From: CAITNM01 sp037138055
GTDB lineage: Bacteria; Pseudomonadota; Alphaproteobacteria; Paracaedibacterales; CAITNM01
Assembly: GCA_037138055.1 (NCBI GenBank)
Contig: JBAXJB010000003.1
Location: 1 to 64,000 of the forward strand
Direction: 5' to 3'
DNA length: 64,000 bases
The position numbers and the translations under genes were made by a program. Positions 41,039 to 50,479 of the stretch are shown here, in pieces (the stretch's first letter is position 1; each line of letters begins with the position of its first letter). Below the pieces are notes generated by a model. The model was given only the letters and a program-made list of their open reading frames with translations, was not told where the DNA came from and did no database searches.

Positions 41039-43456
41039 ATGAGCACAAGAAACTATTTGTGTGGGTTACTCGTTGCCCTGAGTATTGCACGATCAGCAGA
41101 TTCTGCTGAAGCAACAGTTACTCTTTACGCTGAGATTGAAGAAATCTTAACAAGAACTACTGATTTTTCTGAAAAAGGCTACACAGAAGAAGCAGACAAT
41201 ATGGCCAGACAAACGACTAATCAACTGATTACCACTCTATCTGACAGGATTGCCACACAGCCCGAAATTGACATAATGGTCGACGCACATCTCAAAACCG
41301 AATTGTATTACGCTTTCAATACTCAGTGGGGAACAGGAAAAGTTAGAAATCACCGTATAGTATATGATTTCTTAAGCCATCTTGATAAATCAATTGCTAG
41401 AGATGTTCATCAAAAAGAACATTTATTAAAAATCACAATGCTTTCCTTAGCAGCACAAGAGTATTTCTGGAATGAAAAATCAACGCTTGATGATTTAAGG
41501 AATCGTGTAAAGCGTGAATTACGCTACGGACTATTTAAGCAAACGGGCAACAAACTAGATATTTCAGCCATAGTGTGCCTTGATGAAGATAATCTAGAGC
41601 GCGTTGCCAATGAATCTATCTCTGACACGGTATTTGTAAAATTAGGAGCCATGTTAAGTGGTTTTAAAATGAAAAGTTTGGGTGCAACTTACGCAGCTAT
41701 ATTTGATCATTTAACCACTGTGCTCAATAGTGTTGCAGAAACAGCATTACCCCTTGAACTTGAAGCAGAAACAATTGCACCACTTGGACTTTCTACAAGT
41801 GTAGCACTTAAACCGGTGCCTTCATTAGGAGATGGAATGTGTGGTGAGCATAGCTGTTTTGTACCAACAGATGGCCAGCTAGAAGGCATACAAGAAGGAA
41901 ATGGTCGTTATAAAATTTATCGAGCTATTTTAGATCATGCAACTGATAGTGAGGCCAAACGACTCTATTTTCTTGCCAGCAGACATATGGATGGAATTGG
42001 TTTTGTAACACTTATCTCTAATAAAATTGCAGCACTTCGTTTAACAGATTCGGAACAAGCAGATGCACTACAAGCAAAACTAGATACTTATCAAGCATTT
42101 CTAATAGATAAACAAGCAGAAAATGAAGCACTTTTGGCACAATCAAAAAAAGACTTGGTAATGCACGTTACCCAATTGCCTACGCTAGAAACATCATTAA
42201 CTTCTTTCCACGCTTTTTTAAATATGCCTGATCAATTAGCAATGGGTGCTCACGCCAAAAATTTTAAAAACATAATAAACGAAGTAATGTCATTAAGAGC
42301 TTCCAATGCCGAATTAAATAGGCTTTTAGAAACAATTGATGCTGAAATCCTTAGACTAGATAATGAAGCAAAAGTAGCAGAAACAACAGCTAAAGCGGCA
42401 ATAGGAACTGCTCGCACTGAAACTGAAGCCGCCTTTAGATTAGCGCAAGCAGAATTCGAACAATGCCAAAAAAGTAACGAAGCTCTTATTAAAGAGCATA
42501 AAGCGCTGTTTGCCACCAAACAACAGTTAGATCATTTTATTAAAACTGTAACGACAACAGAAGTTGCGATGCAAGCAGCAAGAAATGCTCTAGCACTAAA
42601 TGAAGAGAAAATTAAAGCGTTTGAATTAAAAAATCCAGAATTTATTAAAGAAATTGGACAAAAACAAGTAACCATGCTGAGTTTGCATCAAAAATATGGC
42701 ACCCTTGCAGAAAACTACTCTGATAGAGACGCTAAGCAAACAGAAAAATATATTTTAATTGGTAACACTTTAAAAGATTTTATTAGCGTAAATATGCTCC
42801 CCGGAAGAAGCGAACATGCTTTTTCAATAGATGCTCTTTGCACAACGGGATATGCCAATTTTATCAATGGAGTTTGCCAAGAAATTTGCACTACAACCGC
42901 TAACCATGCCGAAGCAAAAGCAATTAGAATGCTTTGGGATAGTTATGATAGTAAAAAAGAAGCACTTAACAGGAAAATGAATCAACAGTTGCTTTCACAA
43001 CGACTAGAAATAGCAACATCATTGCCTGTTCTTCCTACAGAACTTTCAGCTGATTCTTTGAGAGCAGAAATGGAAACATTAGCACTTAGAGAAGATGAAC
43101 TACGTGGTTGGCTACCTTGTGACGCGCCTTATACTCAATTATGGGCAATTATTAATAATGTGAATGTCTTTGTTTTTTCAAGCGGAGAAGCATATGGCAG
43201 AACACCGCTTGACGTCATGACCCGTCTTAAAGATAGACCATATGATAGCGTAACAATGCCGTACCCAGCAGAAACAGCTGGCAAACACCTAGCCACTGTT
43301 ATTTTAACATCGCCAACAGCTAAAAATATATTTTTAGATAAATCAATTGGTCATTATGACAAATTCATATCACCAGGTGATTATGCTGCTATAGCACAAG
43401 AAATTCGTCATGTAGCGTGGACAAAACTAGAAGATAGATACGCATCGTATCCATAA
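41039..43456 (+). CDS. Secreted OTU-like cysteine protease candidate with long coiled-coil insert
   Basis: An 805-residue protein behind AGGA with a signal peptide (residues ~1-23, core LCGLLVALSIARSADSA). Two distant segments together read like an OTU deubiquitinase: P261-SLGDGMC268-GEHS, matching 'DGxC' with the nucleophile cysteine, and G771-H772-YDKF, matching the catalytic 'HY' near the end, preceded by WLPCDAPYTQLWAIINNVNVFV (~691-712), like the OTU helix and strand leading to the histidine. Between them lie ~500 residues, much of it coiled coil (~340-560). Legionella OTU effectors also have helical insertions, though shorter. It lies just upstream of tssF. OTU identity is by motif only and unproven. 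Confidence 0.5.
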   Translation: MSTRNYLCGLLVALSIARSADSAEATVTLYAEIEEILTRTTDFSEKGYTEEADNMARQTTNQLITTLSDRIATQPEIDIMVDAHLKTELYYAFNTQWGTGKVRNHRIVYDFLSHLDKSIARDVHQKEHLLKITMLSLAAQEYFWNEKSTLDDLRNRVKRELRYGLFKQTGNKLDISAIVCLDEDNLERVANESISDTVFVKLGAMLSGFKMKSLGATYAAIFDHLTTVLNSVAETALPLELEAETIAPLGLSTSVALKPVPSLGDGMCGEHSCFVPTDGQLEGIQEGNGRYKIYRAILDHATDSEAKRLYFLASRHMDGIGFVTLISNKIAALRLTDSEQADALQAKLDTYQAFLIDKQAENEALLAQSKKDLVMHVTQLPTLETSLTSFHAFLNMPDQLAMGAHAKNFKNIINEVMSLRASNAELNRLLETIDAEILRLDNEAKVAETTAKAAIGTARTETEAAFRLAQAEFEQCQKSNEALIKEHKALFATKQQLDHFIKTVTTTEVAMQAARNALALNEEKIKAFELKNPEFIKEIGQKQVTMLSLHQKYGTLAENYSDRDAKQTEKYILIGNTLKDFISVNMLPGRSEHAFSIDALCTTGYANFINGVCQEICTTTANHAEAKAIRMLWDSYDSKKEALNRKMNQQLLSQRLEIATSLPVLPTELSADSLRAEMETLALREDELRGWLPCDAPYTQLWAIINNVNVFVFSSGEAYGRTPLDVMTRLKDRPYDSVTMPYPAETAGKHLATVILTSPTAKNIFLDKSIGHYDKFISPGDYAAIAQEIRHVAWTKLEDRYASYP

Positions 43457-43527
43457 AAGCAAAGCACTATTGTGTTATGCCCACCATTCGCCTTACCATT
43501 GTCATAGGGGATTAAAATCAAGACTCT

Positions 43528-45339
43528 ATGGCAAAGGTAGACGATAGCCTAGTTCGCTATTATCAAGAAGAACTCAACTACTTGCGTTTAAGTGGCCAAG
43601 AGTTTTCAAAGCAATACCCAAAAATTGCGCGTCGACTTGAACTAACGGACGATGAATCACCTGACCCCCATGTAGAACGGTTGCTTGAATCGTTTGCGTT
43701 TTTAACAGCACGACTTAGCCGCGCTATTGATGACCGTTTTCCACAAACGGCCCATGCTTTATTGAGTGTATTGTATCCTCATTTAATTAATCCTGTTCCT
43801 GCTATGGCCATTGCAAAACTGCAGGTTGATGTCAATCAAACGCCTCCTGACAAAGGGCATTTTTTACCAAAAGGCACAAAGTTATTAGCGCGCTCTGTTG
43901 AAGATGTTCAATGCCGATTTCGAACCGTTTATGACATGCACCTTTGGCCTATTAGCATTGAATCAGTTGATCTAGTTTCAAAAGATGCGTTTACTTTTGC
44001 ATCAACCCCGCAAAACCACTGGTTTTTAAAAATCACGTTAGCATCAAAAACGGCACCGTTTTCTGCCATGGCATTAGATGATGTATTGGCACATATAAGC
44101 TGCAATTGGGTGAAAGCAAACCTGTTACATGAAGCATTATTCAGCGAATACACAGACCAAGTGTACGTGACTACCGATGAACAAACACCCGCTGTTGGTG
44201 GTTGTGATTTAGAAGCCGTAGGGTATAAAAAAGAAGAACTCGCTTTACCCGTTCCCGACTACAGCTTGCATCACTACGCGTTGTTTCAAGAATATTTTCA
44301 TTTTCGGGAGAAATTTTTATTCTTTCGCATTACCGCATTACAAGCTGCAATTGCGAAATTAGCGCCAACGAACCAAATGCATGTTTTAATCCCTATAAAA
44401 GATGCATCTGTGTTTCAGCAAAGTGGTGTTGATGCATCGTGTTTTTCACTGAACTGCGTGCCTATTGTTAATTTGTTCGACAGGCCTTCTGACCCTATTC
44501 GTATTCACCACAGGCATTTACGGTATCGTCTTATCCCGGATATACGCCGGGAACGCACCACAGAAGTGTATAGCATTCAAAACATTGAAGGTATTGAAGA
44601 AAAAACCCAAAAACTTATTCAATACACGCCGTACTACGGGCTTGAGGCTCATAAAAATGTGAAGGAAGGTTTTTGGCTTTCACAACGCGTACCCGCAGAA
44701 CTAAGGGGAGTGCCCGGTACTGATGTTTACCTATCATTCATCGATAGGAATTTTCAACCAATCAAAGCGAAAGACATTATCGCAACGGCAAAAATTACAT
44801 GTACGAACCGTTACCTGGCGGATCAGCTGACTGCAAATTCATTGCTTCAACCTGAAGACAAAGCCCCCGTTATAAAAATTACCCTTTTGAACAAGCCCAC
44901 CTCGCAAAACTATACCGTGCTTGATGGGGAAAGCTTGTGGATGCTGATATCTCAGCTTTCAAGCAATTACTTAGGCGTTTTAGACCCTGTGCAAGGAATA
45001 CATTCAATAAAAGATTTCCTGTATCTTTTTGCTAGCCGTTACCCTGATCAACCCACAACTTCCATAGATGACTTAAAAAGCATGACAGTTACCCAAGTCA
45101 CCAAACGCTTTGGAAATGAAGCATGGCGTGGCTTTGTGCAAGGGTACAAAGTGCAACTTGAAATGGAAAAAACCAATCAGCAAGGCGGCAACAACTTGAT
45201 TCTTGGCACCATTTTAAAAGAGTATTTTGGCTCCCTAGTAAATTGGAATAGCTTTGTAACCTGCAGTTTAAGTGACGGAAACAACAAAGGAGAGTGGATG
45301 CAATGGCAGCCCCAGCCCGGCGTACAAGCGCAACTGTAA
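43528..45339 (+). CDS. tssF: Type VI secretion baseplate subunit TssF
   Basis: A 603-residue TssF/VasA/ImpG protein. The opening YYQEELNYLRLSGQEFSKQYP and PHVERLLESFAFLTARL are the strong family signature, followed by the conserved VLYPHLINPVPAMAIAKL. TssF forms the wedge of the T6SS baseplate with TssE, TssG and TssK. Neither TssE nor TssK is encoded in this window, so the cluster is dispersed or continues elsewhere. The gene overlaps tssG by ~37 bp. No promoter was identified in the 71 bp before it. Confidence 0.96.
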   Translation: MAKVDDSLVRYYQEELNYLRLSGQEFSKQYPKIARRLELTDDESPDPHVERLLESFAFLTARLSRAIDDRFPQTAHALLSVLYPHLINPVPAMAIAKLQVDVNQTPPDKGHFLPKGTKLLARSVEDVQCRFRTVYDMHLWPISIESVDLVSKDAFTFASTPQNHWFLKITLASKTAPFSAMALDDVLAHISCNWVKANLLHEALFSEYTDQVYVTTDEQTPAVGGCDLEAVGYKKEELALPVPDYSLHHYALFQEYFHFREKFLFFRITALQAAIAKLAPTNQMHVLIPIKDASVFQQSGVDASCFSLNCVPIVNLFDRPSDPIRIHHRHLRYRLIPDIRRERTTEVYSIQNIEGIEEKTQKLIQYTPYYGLEAHKNVKEGFWLSQRVPAELRGVPGTDVYLSFIDRNFQPIKAKDIIATAKITCTNRYLADQLTANSLLQPEDKAPVIKITLLNKPTSQNYTVLDGESLWMLISQLSSNYLGVLDPVQGIHSIKDFLYLFASRYPDQPTTSIDDLKSMTVTQVTKRFGNEAWRGFVQGYKVQLEMEKTNQQGGNNLILGTILKEYFGSLVNWNSFVTCSLSDGNNKGEWMQWQPQPGVQAQL

Positions 45340-46307
45340 AAAAAACGCTACCAGAACAAATTCTAGAAACGCCAGAGGCGTTTGACCTTGATCAGCTTAT
45401 TTACATTGTTGAATCCATTAGAACCAATGCGAATCCGTTGGGGGAAGCTTCAAATCCTGTCCGTGAAGCTGTGCGCGTGCGTAGCAAACTTACCATGCAC
45501 CAAGAAGGCACAGAAGTTGACCATATTAATGTAAAAAACACACCATCTGGCCTGCCCGAGGTTTATATCAATACCCTAAGCATTGGCGGTGTTAACGGTC
45601 CTTTGCCAACGCCTTATACGGAAATGTTGCTTGACCAGGTTAAAGAAAAAGATTTTTCAGGCCTGCATTTTTTAGATATTTTTCATCACCGATTAGCGTC
45701 TATGTGGCACCGGTTGCGCAAACGCACTTATCCGCACCTTTTCAAACGGCCTCCGCTGAGTACGCCCTTGGGCAAGTTGCAGGAAAACCTAAGTGGGTTT
45801 AAACAGCAGGGTGATGTTGCTCACCCTTTATTTTTTGATCATTTCTGGAGAAGGTCCCGGTCACTTAGCAGCTTACTGCAGATGATTGAGAAATTTTTCA
45901 ATGTTAAAGCAACAGCGCAACCATTTGAGGGCACCTGGAGAACAGTTGATGCATCTGAAGGCAGCACTATTGGTAGCAAAGGACAATTCCAGATTTTAGG
46001 AAAAAATGCCATTTTAGGCCTTAGATGCTGGGACCAAGCTGCCGGTTTTTCTATAAACCTGGCCCCTTTGGACTGGAAAACCACCCAGCAGTTTTTACCA
46101 TTTACTGATACCACCCTGGGCGGAACCAATTTCAGCCAGCTAAAACAGCTTTTAGTAAGTTATATGGGCACCCTGCCCCGGGTATTTTTAAATGTTTCCC
46201 TTAAACAAAATGAAAACCAAGGCACAATGTTAAATGCGAAACATGGCCTTGGGTGGAACACTTGGTTGGCCGGTGCAAAAGCGGACAAGGCAAGGGTGAA
46301 GGTTTAG
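45303..46307 (+). CDS. tssG: Type VI secretion baseplate subunit TssG
   Basis: A 334-residue TssG/VasB/ImpH protein. The start is set at ATG 45303, which has GGAGAG upstream; a GTG three codons earlier is too close to that site. Recognisable parts are DLDQLIYIVESIRT, the strands INTLSIGGVNGPLPTPY, a FLDIFHHRLASMWHRL helix and the C-terminal region FTDTTLGGTNFSQLKQLL. TssG dimerises around TssF in the baseplate wedge. The gene's local G+C (50-57% in sampled lines) is higher than most of the window, for example 37-40% in sampled vgrG lines. Confidence 0.95.
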   Translation: MAAPARRTSATVKKTLPEQILETPEAFDLDQLIYIVESIRTNANPLGEASNPVREAVRVRSKLTMHQEGTEVDHINVKNTPSGLPEVYINTLSIGGVNGPLPTPYTEMLLDQVKEKDFSGLHFLDIFHHRLASMWHRLRKRTYPHLFKRPPLSTPLGKLQENLSGFKQQGDVAHPLFFDHFWRRSRSLSSLLQMIEKFFNVKATAQPFEGTWRTVDASEGSTIGSKGQFQILGKNAILGLRCWDQAAGFSINLAPLDWKTTQQFLPFTDTTLGGTNFSQLKQLLVSYMGTLPRVFLNVSLKQNENQGTMLNAKHGLGWNTWLAGAKADKARVKV

Positions 46308-46356
46308 TTTTAATAAACCTTATGGTACCTTTTTCAGTATAAGCCTGGGATACATC

Positions 46357-46872
46357 ATGAACTATTCTCAATCAAAAATTACAATTTTCGGCCCTCCTGG
46401 AAGCGGAAAAACAACTCTTGCAAAAAAAATAGGCCAGCAGCTAGAACTCCCTATTTTTCATCTTGATAAATTTTTGTGGAATAAAGGTTGGGTTTTGCGT
46501 CCCAAACAAGACTTTTTAGCTGATCACCACAAGTTAATGAATTTAGATACTTGGATTATAGAAGGAACATCTCGCGCAACCCTTGATGATAGATACCCCA
46601 AAAGTGATCTAGTTATTTATCTGAATCCTTCACGCTTAGTTTGCCTAACGCGAATCTTTAAAAGGTTCATTTTAAGTGAAACCCAACCTTCAGATAAGCC
46701 AAATGGTTACCCTGAAAAAATATCATGGGAATTTATAATGTATCTTTGGGCTTTTAAAAAACCTGCTTCACAACAACTTGAAGTGCTGAAAAGAAAATAT
46801 CCAGACACAATACTTATAGAAATTCAGTCAAACAGAGATTTAAACAAGTTAAAACTTAAGGTTCTCGTCTGA
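46357..46872 (+). CDS. P-loop kinase, FlaR/topology-modulation-like
   Basis: A 171-residue adenylate-kinase-like protein. The Walker A motif is GPPGSGKTTLAKKIG, followed by the LPIFHLDKFLWNKGW segment typical of the FlaR/'topology modulation protein' family, IIEGTSRATLDDR and a lid region DLVIYLNPSRLVCL. Members are probably nucleotide or small-molecule kinases; the name comes from an old DNA-supercoiling report and does not define the function. The first copy of a ~51 bp direct repeat begins 27 bp after its stop. Confidence 0.75.
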   Translation: MNYSQSKITIFGPPGSGKTTLAKKIGQQLELPIFHLDKFLWNKGWVLRPKQDFLADHHKLMNLDTWIIEGTSRATLDDRYPKSDLVIYLNPSRLVCLTRIFKRFILSETQPSDKPNGYPEKISWEFIMYLWAFKKPASQQLEVLKRKYPDTILIEIQSNRDLNKLKLKVLV

Positions 46873-46898
46873 TTCCTTTTCACCCACAGTGTGCATTC

Positions 46899-46950
46899 AA
46901 CACCTATAACTAATCGGCGATTTGTGGCAAAAATATGCCTGTAACAAACG
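46899..46950 (+). repeat. Direct repeat, copy 1 (52 bp)
   Basis: The block begins AACACCTATAACTAA and contains GGCGATTTGTGGCAA. It matches copy 2 at 47915-47965 at all but about six positions including one 1-bp indel. It lies just past the P-loop kinase gene, on the downstream side of the unknown minus-strand gene. Confidence 0.9.
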
Positions 46951-46965
46951 TAAGTCGTTGTATTT

Positions 46966-47682
46966 TTACTCACTTGCTAGCATAAACCTTATTGATGATC
47001 TCATTTCTATATCTTTTTCACAAATGGTCAAAAACCCTTTATCTAAGTCTAGCGATAATAAAAACTGACATTTCACTAAAGGTTCTTTGCTAACAACGTA
47101 TTCCAACTTAAATTTTAATAAATTTGGAATAGCTTTTCCTATTTCTAGGTCAGGCAGTTCTTGTGTTTCAGCTCTCACAAGAACCTGCCCATTTTTATTG
47201 AACTTCGTAATCTTTATTTTTTCGATATCACCATACAAAAGTGCTGTATCAAAAGTAATACTTTTCTTGCAATGATAAATTTCATTATCCTCAATAGTAC
47301 TCAACAGTAGATTGGCAAAATTCAATCCAGGCTCACCTTCTAATAAGAAAACAGAACCAGTATCATTCCATTTCGCAACGGGATTACTTTCTACATTTAC
47401 AAGAACGTTATTTTGATCAGTATGATATATATTAAAAGGCTGCATGTCTTTTTTAACTACAAAAATCACTTTTATAGTTTTTTTTTGAAAGATTCCCTGA
47501 GCAACTATGGTAATTAAGTCACTTTCCATTTTTACGTTTTTAATAGGAATACTTATACTGGATAAGTTACACGTAAACATAATTTCAGCTTTTGGCTTAT
47601 CGTTCTTAAAAACGTCAATTTTGCACAAAATAACAAAAATGAAAAACACAGATATAGATAGCGCAATAGAAAACTTAGTCAT
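46966..47682 (-). CDS. Membrane-anchored protein of unknown function, bracketed by direct repeats
   Basis: A 238-residue protein from ATG 47682 (a TTG four codons upstream is an alternative). The N-terminus (ALSISVFFIFVILCKI) is a membrane anchor or signal peptide. The rest is beta-rich with many short alternating hydrophobic strands and a CKKS motif; I recognise no family. It runs opposite to its neighbours and lies between two copies of a ~51 bp direct repeat, the second directly preceding rsmA. That layout suggests an inserted cassette, but the gene itself shows no transposase or integrase sign. Confidence 0.6.
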   Translation of the reverse strand: MTKFSIALSISVFFIFVILCKIDVFKNDKPKAEIMFTCNLSSISIPIKNVKMESDLITIVAQGIFQKKTIKVIFVVKKDMQPFNIYHTDQNNVLVNVESNPVAKWNDTGSVFLLEGEPGLNFANLLLSTIEDNEIYHCKKSITFDTALLYGDIEKIKITKFNKNGQVLVRAETQELPDLEIGKAIPNLLKFKLEYVVSKEPLVKCQFLLSLDLDKGFLTICEKDIEMRSSIRFMLASE

Positions 47683-47914
47683 AGTTTTTAACAAACATTT
47701 TTATTAAGAAAGCCTATCTCAATTTACAAAATATATCAATCAAATCAGGACTTAGACAGGACTTTAGTGACCAATTCAAAGTCAGACACGACAAAGCTTC
47801 CGATGATACAAGACAGGGAATTTCGTTATATTTAAGAACTTCAATTGGCAAAAAACTTCACAGCACTGGCCCCGTAATTTTACGATAGACATACATACAA
47901 ATGCTGTACAACCA

Positions 47915-47965
47915 AACACCTATAACTAACCGGCGATTTGTGGCAAGGTATGTCTGTAATAAACG
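47915..47965 (+). repeat. Direct repeat, copy 2 (51 bp)
   Basis: The block begins AACACCTATAACTAA and continues CCGGCGATTTGTGGCAA and GTCTGTAATAAACG. It ends 12 bp before the rsmA start, so it may contain the rsmA promoter or leader. The interval between the copies (46951-47914) holds the unknown minus-strand gene plus ~230 bp without a convincing gene. Confidence 0.9.
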
Positions 47966-47977
47966 CATGTGTTTTCA

Positions 47978-48823
47978 ATGGAATTTAAAGACTTAAAAAG
48001 CATTTTAGAAAAACACAATCTGTGGGCGAAAAAGTCATTAGGGCAGCATTTCCTAATGGATGAGTCTGTTTGTGAACGAATGGTGCAAAACCTAAATTTA
48101 AAAAGGCAAACCGTTGTTGAAATTGGCCCTGGTCCTGGTAGCCTTACGGATATTTTATTAAAGTCGCAGCCAGATTTTTTGCTAGCAATAGAAAAAGATC
48201 AACGCTTTATTGACATTTTAAAAGAGTTTGAAACCCCTGAAAACACCACTTTCGCAATTGTTCAGGCTGATGCGCTGAATGTTTGCATTTCAATGCTTTT
48301 GAAAGAACATGGAAAATCAGGCCCCTATCATATAGTGGCGAATTTGCCGTACAACGTAGGAACCGAACTCCTTATTCGGTGGATTAGTGATATTGAGAAT
48401 ATTACTTCCATTACGGTGATGCTACAACGGGAAGTAGTTGATCGTATGACAGCCCTACCTGGCACCAAAGACTACGGGCGTTTGGCAATTGTTTTACAGT
48501 CGTGTTTTGAAGTGCAGGAATTATTTCAAATTTCTCCTGAGGCTTTTATTCCACCGCCAAAAGTGTGGTCAAGCGTGGCATACCTTAAACCGCTCAAAGA
48601 CGTTCCCGAACCAAATGTAATTAAGACATTGGGCAAATTAACAAACATGGCGTTTTGTTATCGCCGTAAAATGTTGCGTGCCAGCCTTGGAAAATCATTG
48701 CCATTAACTTTGTGGCAGAAATTGTGTGATACTTTAAATATTGATGAAACCAGGCGTCCAGAAGAACTGGATACCCATACATTTTTAGCAATGGCACAGA
48801 TATGCAGCAAGGAACAAATCTAG
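47978..48823 (+). CDS. rsmA: 16S rRNA dimethyladenosine transferase
   Basis: A 281-residue methyltransferase (start ATG 47978; a GTG three codons earlier is possible, no clear ribosome-binding site for either). Diagnostic segments are WAKKSLGQHFLMD, the SAM motif VVEIGPGPGSLTD, the catalytic NLPYNVGTELLIRW, and FIPPPKVWSSV. It dimethylates A1518 and A1519 near the 3' end of 16S rRNA (KsgA). In many alphaproteobacteria rsmA follows pdxA; that gene is absent here, consistent with rearrangement upstream. It overlaps the aminopeptidase gene by 22 bp. Confidence 0.95.
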   Translation: MEFKDLKSILEKHNLWAKKSLGQHFLMDESVCERMVQNLNLKRQTVVEIGPGPGSLTDILLKSQPDFLLAIEKDQRFIDILKEFETPENTTFAIVQADALNVCISMLLKEHGKSGPYHIVANLPYNVGTELLIRWISDIENITSITVMLQREVVDRMTALPGTKDYGRLAIVLQSCFEVQELFQISPEAFIPPPKVWSSVAYLKPLKDVPEPNVIKTLGKLTNMAFCYRRKMLRASLGKSLPLTLWQKLCDTLNIDETRRPEELDTHTFLAMAQICSKEQI

Positions 48824-50457
48824 AAAAATTACGGGTGTGGATGGCTGCCAATAAGGTAGAGGCCATTCACGTTCCCCGGGAAGATATGTTTGGTGGAGAA
48901 TATGTCGCAGCCTGTGATGAACGCTTAGCCTGGGTCAGTGGTTTCACAGGCAGTGCGGGCTTTGCAATTATCACCCATGATGCCGCGCATTTATTTGTTG
49001 ATGGACGCTATACTCTACAAGCAAAAAAGCAAGCACCAGATTTTAAAATTCATGACTTTAATAAAGCAGCTATTGATTCGGTATGTAATTCGTTAAGCAC
49101 TCTGCATTACGACCCCTGGTTAATGTCGGCTCAGCAGCTGCAAAGCTGGCGTGACCGTGCAGATTTAATTGCCCTTAAAGCTAACCCTATTGATGCGTTG
49201 TGGACAAATAGGCCAAAGCCAATTCATAAAGCAGCATTTGATTACCCAGTTATTTATGCGGGAACCACACGGGAAGAAAAACGTAAGCTTATTCAAACGC
49301 CATGGTTTTTAAGCAATCCTGAATCGGTCTGTTGGTTGCTCAATATCCGCGGGGGCGACCTGCCCTATGTACCCCTGCTTCATTGCATGGCGTTAATCAC
49401 AAGAAATGAAATTACTTTATTTTGCGAACCATCAAAAATTTCAACCGAATTGGCAACATACCTTAATGTTAAAGTTATGCCCTTTGAACAGATGGTAAAT
49501 ACATTAAAAGCTGTAGATGTTGAAATGTATGCTGACAAACGCACAACACCCTCTGCGTTAAATGACATCTCATTCAATTGGCAAACGGATCCATGCGAAC
49601 TGCCAAAAGCAAAAAAGAACCTGACTGAGCAACAGGGCATGCGTAATTGCCATATGCGCGACGCGGTGTCTGTGATTCGTTTTTGGATGTGGCTAGAAAA
49701 CCAAAAAGATATTACTGAAATTGACGCGCAAGATTATCTTGAAACCTGCCGCCAGAAAATGGATTCATATCAAGGGGCTAGTTTCGCGACTATTTCTGGA
49801 TTTGGTGCCCATGGGGCGATTGTCCATTACCGGGCGGAACCCAATACGAATGTAGCAATTACCCAAGGCATGTACCTGCTTGATTCTGGTGGCCAATATC
49901 TTGATGGCACAACCGATATTACCCGCACGTTTTCAATAGGTGTACCCACTCAGGAACAGCGTATTCATTATACTTTAGTATTAAAGGGTCATATTGCCCT
50001 GGCTAATGCTAGCTTTCCAATTGGCACAACCGGTGCACAGCTTGATGCGTTAGCCCGTCAACACTTATGGAATAATGGTCTTGATTACGCCCATGGTACC
50101 GGTCATGGAGTGGGAAGCTATTTAAATGTGCACGAAGGTCCACAAGGAATAAGCAAGGTGCGTAACACTGTTCTGGAACCTGGCATGGTGGTATCAAATG
50201 AACCAGGCCTATACCTTGAAAGACAGTACGGCATTCGTATTGAAAATCTGCAAATAGTCAAAGAATCTGCCCATGAAGGATTCCTATGTTTTGAATCACT
50301 CACGCTGGTTCCTTATGACAGTTCGCTAATTGAAAAATCCTTACTTACTCAACCAGAGTTGGGCTGGCTTAAATGTTATTATCAAAGCATTTTGACAAAT
50401 GTTTCGCCAATGTTAAATGACGGTGAAAATAATTGGTTGAAACAGAAAATTTTTTAA
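48802..50457 (+). CDS. Xaa-Pro aminopeptidase, M24 family
   Basis: A 551-residue aminopeptidase P-type enzyme. Two creatinase-like N-terminal lobes (VSGFTGSAGFAIITHDAAHLFVDGRY) precede the pita-bread catalytic domain. Metal ligands are visible as D in LLDSGGQYLDGTTDITRTF (two aspartates), H in GTGHGVGSYLNVHEGP, and two glutamates in SNEPGLYL and IRIENLQIV. The enzyme removes N-terminal residues ahead of proline in the cytosol. Its size and C-terminal extension match the long (XPNPEP1-like) form. The start codon lies inside the 3' end of rsmA. Confidence 0.93.
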   Translation: MQQGTNLEKLRVWMAANKVEAIHVPREDMFGGEYVAACDERLAWVSGFTGSAGFAIITHDAAHLFVDGRYTLQAKKQAPDFKIHDFNKAAIDSVCNSLSTLHYDPWLMSAQQLQSWRDRADLIALKANPIDALWTNRPKPIHKAAFDYPVIYAGTTREEKRKLIQTPWFLSNPESVCWLLNIRGGDLPYVPLLHCMALITRNEITLFCEPSKISTELATYLNVKVMPFEQMVNTLKAVDVEMYADKRTTPSALNDISFNWQTDPCELPKAKKNLTEQQGMRNCHMRDAVSVIRFWMWLENQKDITEIDAQDYLETCRQKMDSYQGASFATISGFGAHGAIVHYRAEPNTNVAITQGMYLLDSGGQYLDGTTDITRTFSIGVPTQEQRIHYTLVLKGHIALANASFPIGTTGAQLDALARQHLWNNGLDYAHGTGHGVGSYLNVHEGPQGISKVRNTVLEPGMVVSNEPGLYLERQYGIRIENLQIVKESAHEGFLCFESLTLVPYDSSLIEKSLLTQPELGWLKCYYQSILTNVSPMLNDGENNWLKQKIF

Positions 50458-50479
50458 GCAACACAAAGGAAAACTAAAT

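Noticed and set aside
47698..47892. Open + strand frame (~65 codons) between the unknown gene and the second repeat copy
   Set aside because: There is no start codon or ribosome-binding site and no recognised similarity; it could be a gene remnant but nothing supports it.
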